From the NCBI GenBank assembly GCA_027596195.1, contig JADGJG010000258.1:1-27441 (forward strand): a stretch of 27,441 bases of DNA, read 5' to 3'. Below are positions 9,960 through 18,077 of the stretch, piece after piece. This stretch comes from Podochytrium sp. JEL0797. Its lineage: Eukaryota > Chytridiomycota > Chytridiomycetes > Chytridiales > Chytriomycetaceae. The number at the start of each line of letters is the position of its first letter. The stretch's first letter is position 1. Made by a program: the position numbers and the translations under genes. Below the pieces are notes generated by a model, which was not told the DNA's origin, ran no database searches, and was given only the letters and a program-made list of their open reading frames with translations.

Positions 9960-12594
9960 ATGGCAACGGCCTATGAAAGAAATAATCTCCTCGCTGCAGC
10001 TGTTTCACAACATGTTCCTGTGCTGCGATCAACGGCAACGACCTTGACGGCATTCGTGAAGGAAACCTGGAATGCTGCGCCTCTGTTTCCACTCAAACAC
10101 CAGCTCCGAAATGGATATTCGATCGCCATGCTACGAGCCGATTTGATTGGAGCCGTCACAATTGCGTTGATCATGCTGCCGCAGGTAGATTCCGTGTTTG
10201 TCCTGTGTTGTGATATCTAATTGAAATCGCCGAAAGGCTATTGCATACGCTTCTTTGGTTCATATTCCCACAGTCAACACCCTCATCTCTGCCGTGTTTC
10301 CTGTCCTGCTGTATGCTGTCTTTGGTGGATCACCGCAGCTCTCCATGGGCCCAGAGGTCCGTCGTGATTTGAGTTTGTTTGAAAGCTGACAAATACACCC
10401 AGGCCACCATCTCCACCATCGTGGGAGCTGCTGTCCAGCTGCAGCTTGACGCGAATCCTTCCCTCACTGCCGTGCAGATTGTCTCTGCACTGTCATTCCT
10501 TGTCGGCATTCTCCTCATTGCCCTGTCAATGCTCAAAGCTGGATTCGTCGATCACATTCTGTCTGGATACTTGCAAACCGGATTCATTCTTGGAGCCGCG
10601 TGTCTGATCATCACGGAGCAGCTTCCCTCCATCCTTGGGCTATCTGTCAAAGTCAACCAAGACCAAAGCACAATCGCTCAGTTCATTGAAGTGTGCCAAA
10701 ACTTGAGCACTGCAGCTTGGCCGACCATCCTCTTGTCGCTATCCAATATTGGATTCTTACTCGCGTTGAGAGCCATCAAGAAAAAGTTTGGATCCAAAAG
10801 CGCGGTTTTGAAGTACACCCCGGAATATCTGCTCTTGGCCGTTCTCATGATTGCCATCTCGGCCTTTTCCCATCTCGGAGACCACGGCATCGTCATTCTC
10901 GGCAAATTCGACAACACCATCCCATCCCCGGTCGTCCCCATATTGACCATCCCTCTCCTCAGTCAACTCTTTGAATCCGCAATCACAATCCTCCTCGTCG
11001 GCTACATCGAATGCATGACCGTCACCCGAAACTTTGGCCTCCGAAATGGCTACGTGCCCAGTGGGAACCGCGAACTTTTCGCCATTGGATTCACGAACCT
11101 CGCGTCCTCCTTTTTCGGGTGTTATCCCGTTTTCGCGTCCCTCCCGCGGTCCAGGATTCTCGTGCATTGTGGTGCAAAGACGACGCTTTCGAACGCGATG
11201 GCGGGTGTGCTTGTGTTGGGGGCGTTTGTGAGTTTGAAGGAGGTGTTTCAGTATATCCCAAAGGCCATGCTGTCGTCGATTATTGTCGTGAGTGCGTTGG
11301 GGTTGATTGAGACGAAGCGAATCATGTTTATTATTCGCACACGGTATGCACCCTCCTCCCCCCTTATTATGCGCTTTACTGAAACGGCTAACGGAATTAC
11401 AGAGCCTTCCCCGAAATTTTCATGCTCCTCGCCACTTTCATCATCACCCTCGCCACGTCCCTCTCGACCGGAATCCTCCTCTGCCTCGGCCTCAGCGCGC
11501 TCCTCATTGTCCGCAAAACCACCACCTCAAACCTCTCCATTATGGGTCGACTTCCGTCCCTCCCCCACGCGGCGCACCGATATGTTAGCATTTCGGAACA
11601 CCCGGACGCGTTGTTGCTCGATGGAGTGTTGATTCTGCGGGTCGATGTGCCCCTGATGTTTTATAACTGTGCGCAGGTGAGGCGGAGTTTGGAGACGGTG
11701 ATGGGGGTGGAGTTGGGGTTGTTGGTGGGCGCGAGGAGGAGGAAGAGGGAGGCGGAGGAGACGGCGGCGGCGGCGGTGGTGGTGGTGGGTGGAGTGAATG
11801 GGGAAGCGGGCGGTGGTGGTCCTGACACGATTTTGTCTGTGGAGGATGATACGCGTGGGAAGTGGTTGGTTGCGGCAGCTCCGAGTGAGACTATTGTGAA
11901 GGAGGAAGAGGTGCCTCGACAAGAAGGTGGCGGCGGCAACAGCGGTGAGGTGGAAGAAAGTGATGAAGAAACCGAGGACGACGCGAGACGATCTTGGGTC
12001 GAAAAGCTGTTGCATCTTCACAACAAGAAGGAGGCCGAGTTGGAATCGGGTCATGCTCCACCACCGATCCACGGTCCATCTGCCGACGTGTTGCTCACGA
12101 ATGCTTCCGCCACTACACCATCTTTACGTTCTCGCACGCGAAACGGGAGTTTGACCAAGCGGACTATACCACCCATTGGAATCGGCATGTTTGACTCAAG
12201 CGGAGACGTTCCTGTGAACCCATCCACACTGAGACACGACGCAGTAGACCCAACTTCCGGAAAAACACACGTGCGTTGTTTAAAGAAGGGCCACGATTCA
12301 GCCACATTGATTCACGAGCGTAGGATACTACGTCGCAAGGAAGGTCGTATCCACGCGATCGTGATGGATTTCAAGCATTGTTTGGACCTCGACACGGCGG
12401 CGGCGTTGGAGCTTGTGGAGATTTTGACGACTTTTCTGTATGATGGGATAGAGATTTTGTTGAGTGGGGTGCGGGAACGTCAGCGCACGTTGTTGGAGAA
12501 TGGGGATATGCATGGATTGATTGTGAGGTTTTGTGGGTTCTATGATGACTTGGAGGCGGCTGTGAATGAGGCAGAGCGATTGAGGTCTCCGTAA
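9960..12594 (+). CDS. SulP/SLC26-family anion (sulfate) transporter with STAS domain
   Basis: Exons 9960-10184, 10237-10356, 10403-11343 and 11403-12594 give 825 aa. The SulP membrane core starts at about residue 50: LRADLIGAVTIALIMLPQ, then AIAYASLVHIPTVNTLISAVFP, then the GGSPQLSMGPEATIS signature, followed by about ten hydrophobic segments up to the RAFPEIFMLLATF region. The cytoplasmic STAS domain starts near HPDALLLDGVLILRVDVPLMFYNC and resumes at HAIVMDFKHCLDLDTAAALELV. It is split by about 220 residues of low-complexity, acidic and Gly/Val/Ala-rich sequence (DNA about 11690-12340). The family moves sulfate or other anions across the plasma or vacuolar membrane; the ion cannot be assigned here. 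The second donor (GTCCGT at 10357) is unusual, but phases agree. ATG 9960 lies 69 bp after the previous stop. Confidence 0.93.
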
Positions 12595-12673
12595 AGTAAG
12601 CGGTTGAAAACCTCGGCCTTCCCAATCACTTCGGAAATAAATATTAAATTTTTTGGGGTCGGAAAAAATTTCG

Positions 12674-13492
12674 ATGAAATTCGGCAACCGATCCCGAACC
12701 GATGCTGCCAAAATTACAATCTCGATGAACACCGCCGCGTGCTTCAAGAAGGACCTTCTGCTGCCAGACAAGATGCTTCAAACAAGACTTCTATCCAACC
12801 TCAGCGGACCTGCCGGGCAGCAGAACCTGCGCGAAACCTATCTGCCTCTCTCCAACTCATTACACACAACTGCCTGGACAGATGGCCAAATGGTCGGCTA
12901 CATTCTCGCAAGAACCTTTCAAACCGAATCCCTCCTGTTTGGTTCGAGCAAAGCCTATTATCCGAGCGATTCGTCGTCAACCCACATGACCTTGCCCGTA
13001 AAGTACGGCCGCAACAGCAACGGCCAGCTTTCCAGCGGCAGCCAACAAACCGACACTCTAATCATCAACGAGATTGTTGTTCTCGAATCGGCTCAAGGCC
13101 AAGGCGTTGCCGGCAAGATGCTCGAACTGATGGTGTCACAAACCGACCTTCAACATCTGACCGAGATTGAGTTTTCCGTCTTGAGCAGCAATTTGGCGAG
13201 TGAGACCATGTTTACCAAGTTTGCGGAACGTCAAGTTGCGGGGCGTCAAGGTGGCTCGATTTCGTTTGGGAATGTGTCAAAATCTGAATGGGGGTCGTAT
13301 ATTGATTGGACCCTCAAACTTGCCGCGAAGGCACCCCTCGCGGTCGCAGAGGGAAAGAAGGGTGGGAAATCTCGCTTGGAGATTTTGGTTCCGTGGATGG
13401 ATACATTGCTTGCACTGTCGAATGGGGGAACGTGTTTCCAAGAACGACAAGGTGTCATCAAACGCGCCAAACTCACGCAACAGCAGAAATAA
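12674..13492 (+). CDS. Uncharacterised protein with GNAT-like acetyl-CoA-binding motif
   Basis: An intronless frame of 272 aa. The only recognisable element is INEIVVLESAQGQGVAGKML, where a beta-strand is followed by Q-x-x-G-x-A and a helix, as in motif A of GNAT acetyltransferases, plus an upstream MVGYILARTF strand suited to the preceding GNAT strand. The remaining sequence (N-terminal FKKDLLLPDK, C-terminal ERQGVIKRAKLTQQQK) is unfamiliar to me. If it is a GNAT, substrate and location are unknown. ATG 12674 was chosen as the first in frame; ATG 12725 is an alternative that drops 17 residues. AATAAA at 13488-13493 overlaps the stop. It converges on GlnRS, leaving 68 bp between stops. Confidence 0.6.
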   Translation: MKFGNRSRTDAAKITISMNTAACFKKDLLLPDKMLQTRLLSNLSGPAGQQNLRETYLPLSNSLHTTAWTDGQMVGYILARTFQTESLLFGSSKAYYPSDSSSTHMTLPVKYGRNSNGQLSSGSQQTDTLIINEIVVLESAQGQGVAGKMLELMVSQTDLQHLTEIEFSVLSSNLASETMFTKFAERQVAGRQGGSISFGNVSKSEWGSYIDWTLKLAAKAPLAVAEGKKGGKSRLEILVPWMDTLLALSNGGTCFQERQGVIKRAKLTQQQK

Positions 13493-13560
13493 ACTCCCAT
13501 TCACTTTATTTCGAAAGCATCTTTGATCAAAGCAGTACTCACAAAAACCCCTCCAACAAA

Positions 13561-16444
13561 TCACTGCTTTCCAGCATCCTCCTTCAACCCAACAGTTCTG
13601 TTGACAACAAACTTGCCCTTCTCAAGATCTGAGTCCTTGTCAACGCAGTAGTAACCCAATCTCTGGAACTGGTACTTGTCCTCCACCTTGCATGTCTTGA
13701 CACCAACTTCAGCAAACGCGTTCACAACCACCAACGAGTTGGGGTTAATGTCCGACAACCAACCACCCGGCACAAGCTTCTTGTCTAACGGGTTCGGGTG
13801 CAAGAACAAGTTCGAGTAGTTTCTGACCTCAACCTGCACAGGAGATTGGTCCTTCTTGGACTCAGCAACCCAGTGGATGAAAGCCTTGGGCTTGTTCTTG
13901 GCGTTCTCCTCCATCACAGCCTTGATCTCAATCACCTTGCCAGACGCATCCTTGACCACCTCCTTGGCCACAATCGGACGCGACACGTTGAGCAACCCAA
14001 CGTTCTTGCCCAAAATCAAACGGAAGAAATCGGGGTCATCGTCCTCACGGAAATCACTGCGCTCAATGTACACAGTCCGCGTGAACGGAATCGCGTGAGT
14101 CCCCATCGCCTCGTCTCTCGGCTTGTTGGGCACCGTAATGTACTCCAAATGGTCCTCGGCCAAGTTGGTAATCGTCACCTTCAACGGCTCCATGACCACC
14201 ATCAAACGCGGAGCCACCTCGTTCAAGTGGTCACGCACAAAGTTTTCGAGACGTTCGGCGGGGATCACGCTGTTGGCGTTCGTGACTCCCAACTCGCGCA
14301 CGAACGCGTTGATGGCTTCGGGTGTGAAACCACGGCGACGCACTCCGACCATGGTGTAGAGACGCGGGTCGTCCCAACCAATCACGTAGTTTTCGTTCAC
14401 GAGTTGGAGGAGCTTGCGCTTGGACATGATGGCGTAGGTGAGGGCGAGACGGCCGTATTCCCATTGGACGGGCTTGTAGAGTTCAAGAGCGTCAACGAGC
14501 CAGTAGTATGATTCGCGGGAGAGGGTGAACTCGGTCGTGCAGAGGGAGTGGGTGATGTCTTCGAAGGAGTCGACGAGGCAGTGGGTGTAGTCGTAACTGG
14601 ATCGAAAAATAATCAGTTTCCCCCCAGACACCACACACCAGATAGAAAAAGAAGCTCACGTTGGGTAAATACACCACGCATCACCAGTGCGGTAGTGGTG
14701 GGAGTAAAGCACGCGGTACGCAACCAAATCCCAGAACTGAGGGTTGGGGTTGTTCATGTCCATCTTCATTCTCAGAATGGCGGCTCCCTCCGGGTACTCT
14801 CCGTTCTTCATTCTCTCAAACTCCAAAAGAGACTCAGAAATGGGTCGGCTTCTGTGGACACACTCGGTACGTGGGCCCATGGCATCTCCTCCTCGGTGGT
14901 GGTGAATCTCCTCGCCGGTACAGTGACAGATGTATGCCTTGTCCCTCTGAATCAGCTCGACAGCCAGGTCGTACAGTCTCTGGAAGTGGTTGGAAGAATA
15001 CGTAATCTCCGTTGGTTCGAAGCCAAGCCAGCGAATGGTATCCAAAATGGAAGTGAAGTATTTCTCCTCCTCAGCCTCGGGGTTCGTGTCGTCGTAACGG
15101 AGGTTCGTGATTCCGTTGTGTGCCTGAGCGAATCCAAAGTTGACGTTGATCGCCTTGGCGTGCCCAATGTGCAGGAAACCGTTGGGTTCAGGAGGGAAAC
15201 GCGTAACGACGCGACCTCCGGTTCTCTTCAGGTGTTCGGCCATGAGTGCCGGGTTGATTTGGGGGTTGCCTCCGGGTTTGTGGAGCTGAGAAAGTTGTCC
15301 TTCGTGCACGAATTTGAAAGTTTTGGCCAATTCGGCGATGGTTGGTTTTGCGACGGGAGTGGCTGGCTTTTTGGCCGCGGTGGCAGACGGAGAAGCGGCA
15401 GACTTCTTTTGCTATTGAGATTATTGTATGGTAAGTGCAGAATCGAAATTGAAACCCTCAGAGAAAAACAAAAACAAACGTACTGGAGGTCCCTTTGGTC
15501 CCAAAAGCTGAACCAACTTTTTGTCAATTTCCTCCTTGACCGAAGCAGCATTGGCCCATCTCATCTCCTTCTTCATTTCGGCAATCAGCCCTCCAATGGC
15601 AGCATGTCCCTTCTTTTCAATCTCGTCCTTCTTGGCAACAAACAGACTGTCAACCTTCGCAATGATGTCCTTCAATGTGACTTCGACACCTATGGCGCAA
15701 GAGGAATTGAATCAGATGGGATGCAAATGGTTCGGAGACGAGAGGGATGCGTAGAAAGCCAAACTCCAATTTCGCATCCGCAGGTTCCTCAGCAACGCAT
15801 TCGGTGGGAATCAATAATTGCAGCGCATTTGCGATATCCTTGCGACTCATTTCACGTAGGATCCGAGATGCATCCGTTGTTTGGTGAGGTCACAGCTTCT
15901 CCACAAAAAAGAAAAACGGAGCATGGGAGACGGGGCGGCAGCGTACCAACACCACAGGCTTCATCGAAGGCCTTGTCGTCAATGGGCCCTTCCTTGACAG
16001 CTTCGGCAAACTTGACGGCCGCTGCACAATAGTTGTTTGCCAAAAATTAGACAACACAGAAGGTTCACGAGAGCCCACATGCACATTCACCGCAGTGGAC
16101 AATGCACGGCACAGGGCGAGAAGGCAAACACACTCACCCGCGATCTGGTCGTTGGTCTTGAGCTTCTCGCCAACAATGGCCTTTCCGAGGTAGTTGAGGT
16201 GCGTGCTCCCGGCAAGCGGTGTGGCCGTGGAAGCAAGCGTGTACAGCGGTGCAACAAAGGCGGTGGATCCCTCGGGGTTGACCTGGGCATCTAGGGGTCA
16301 GCACTCGCCAGCCAGGGAATGCAGTCCGGTTACCTCTGCAAGCAGAATCTCGAAGCGTCCGCAGATCTTCTTGTTTCCAGCCGTCTCCTTGGCCTTCTGG
16401 TCGCTGAATCCGAGCGCCTTAAACTTGTTGATGAGTGTGTCCAT
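13561..16444 (-). CDS. QARS: Glutaminyl-tRNA synthetase, eukaryotic type with N-terminal domain
   Basis: Charges tRNA-Gln in the cytosol. Exons on the minus strand are 16444-16334, 16282-16138, 16021-15947, a fourth at about 15846-15760, 15689-15484, 15411-14660 and 14596-13561. The first five form the eukaryote-specific N-terminal domain (CGVG, then [10 protein letters not shown], then [14 protein letters not shown], then LLGPKGPP). A Lys/Ala/Pro linker leads to the class I catalytic core with [19 protein letters not shown] (HIGH motif), [15 protein letters not shown] and IMSKRKL (KMSKS-like). The C-terminal anticodon-binding beta-barrels end in the typical [16 protein letters not shown] and [13 protein letters not shown] blocks. 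Length is about 800 aa. Both edges of the fourth exon resist a clean in-frame GT-AG join (see findings). The start matches the conserved N-terminal helix. Confidence 0.95.
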
Positions 16445-16815
16445 GTTTTTCGAAAATCGAACAAAAAAATGGGTTTCGTGTGGGGGAGGGGAAGGGAAAG
16501 AATTTGAAAACGCGTTCGCTACGTGTTTATTGCATATTGTAATTCGGGCCTCGTGCCTCGGCGATGAGCGGTTCCTCTGAGTTTTTATTCATTTCCAACC
16601 TTGTTGCCGTTATCTCGAGACTTTGACGAATCTGCCGAAATGCAGGCTGAAGTTTGTTCATGCGGAAAAATGTTGCCATCTTGGAGAGACTCACGGGATG
16701 GATGCATGAAATTCCAAACAACAAATCAAGAGATTTTATTTTTTTGGTTTTTTCCATTCCAAAACATATGTACAAAGAGAGAAAGGGAGAAAGAAAGAAA
16801 AGAAGTACATGCAAA
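16445..16815. other. Upstream region of GlnRS / tail of the Helitron
   Basis: 371 bp between the GlnRS start codon and the stop of the second Helitron gene, both on the minus strand. It must hold the GlnRS promoter, the 3' UTR of the Helitron gene (AATAAA on the minus strand at 16738-16733) and the 3' end of the element. I searched by eye for a CTRR end with an adjacent hairpin on the minus strand and found none. A 50-codon minus-strand frame beginning in a good CAAGATGGC context (about 16680) is not recognisable. Confidence 0.5.
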
Positions 16816-17912
16816 TCATAAGTCAACACCGTCCTCATTATCAGAGTCTTCAGCGTGATAATCGTTTGAGAGAGCAGCTGGAACGTTGGAATCGTCTGAG
16901 CCCATAGAGAGGGGGCAGTCGTCAATGGCTAATAGTACTATTTTCTTGAGGTTAAAGCATGCATTGAAGTAGTCCTTGTTCGGATATCTGCCCACTGTGA
17001 AGTAGAGCTCCACAATATCACGTGCACGGGGTTCACGTCTTATAGCTGGCAGGTTGACAGCGTCATAGAGGGGTTGACTATCAGCATAGAAGAATTTGTT
17101 TTGGAAGCCCTCTGGACCCCAAGCAGTGAATGAGATGGTTGGGCTGTCTTTGGTAGTTCCTGGGAGGTATTTTGGGTTGACGAGGGATCCGAGTCCAGGG
17201 AGAAACCCATGGCAATGTTTTTGGAGATCAATGGAGGGATGGGTGAAGATGAGACGACTGGGAAAGATGCGACCTTTGCCTGGGACAGTATGTTAGAATT
17301 AAAGGAGAGGATGCCAGCAATTCACCGTTGGTAGTTGTGGTCGCGTTTTCACCAATAAGCACAATGAGACGGAACATGATGGGTTCTTTGGAAGGTGGAT
17401 CTGTTTTGGTGAGATAAAGTTCGGGCTTGTTGTTGGTGTGTAACTCGTATTTCATGAAATTGCGGGTTGTGTCGGACAGTTTGGAAAGCATGACGCCAGT
17501 CTTTATGGTTCCCACAAATGCCAATCGCTGTGCAACGAATGGAGCCACCCCTTCTCCCTGAAGCTGAGAATCCCTCAGGAGTTGAAGTTTCGGGAATTTG
17601 GGCATGTGAGTGGCAAGTGTCAAAGTTGGGTCGCGTGGAGGGAGTGGGATCTCAGCAACAGTTGCAGTATGGGAGATGCTGACTGGTGCGTGGTAGACGA
17701 CTTGGGATGTGGTGGGAGAGATTGGTGTGGGTGGGATCTTGGGGATTTTGTGATGGGGGTGTGAGTTGCGGTTTGTTGAGTGAAAGAGAAACAAAATCGC
17801 TTGCACTTGTTGGGAGGGTGTGACTGTTGCTGGAGGAAGTAACACGTTTGGTTGGGGTTCTGGTGGGTGTGACAGGATCGGGGTTCGCTTTGAATTTCTT
17901 CGCAGGGTGCAT
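16816..17912 (-). CDS. Helitron accessory protein, 331 aa, unknown family, acidic C-terminal tail
   Basis: Exons 17912-17793, 17737-17326 and 17279-16816 join in phase (introns 55 and 46 bp). Residues 1 to about 75 are Pro/Thr/Ser-rich and probably disordered. The middle (about 110-260) alternates strands and polar loops (VAQRLAFVGTIKTGVML, EPIMFRLIVLIGENA, SPTISFTAWGPEGFQNKFFY, DIVELYFTVGRYP), compatible with an OB-like beta fold, though I cannot prove one. The last 30 residues are Asp/Glu-rich, ending EDGVDL. An acidic tail after a beta-rich core recalls single-stranded-DNA-binding proteins, whose tails contact replication partners, and RPA-like proteins are known in some Helitrons. The last four residues GVDL are shared with the transposase terminus. 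The first intron has a weak donor (GTTTCT); the second is firm. It could instead be a captured host gene. Confidence 0.7.
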
Positions 17913-18077
17913 TTCGTTTGTAAATATAGCGGAGGGGGGAATCTGTTTGTTTCTCCCCTTTTTAAGGCTGTCGAATCGATTTCGAATCGACCAAATGAAT
18001 GAACGAATTGCACAAGAAACCGGAAAAAAGTAATGCAATAGTAAAAGGCTCTTCCAGAAAGAACGAATGAGAAACTT

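Noticed and set aside
13798..14511. 237-codon plus-strand frame
   Set aside because: Antisense to the last GlnRS exon; His/Val/Leu-rich shadow.
14548..16032. 494-codon plus-strand open frame
   Set aside because: It lies antisense to GlnRS exons and crosses its introns; composition is that of a codon-bias shadow and no family is recognisable.
16480..16815. Canonical Helitron 3' terminus (CTRR with hairpin)
   Set aside because: No CTRR on the minus strand with an adjacent stable palindrome was seen, so no boundary is claimed.
16527..16925. 132-codon minus-strand frame in the Helitron tail
   Set aside because: Overlaps the end of the accessory gene in another frame and becomes low-complexity (poly-Lys/Phe); no family features.
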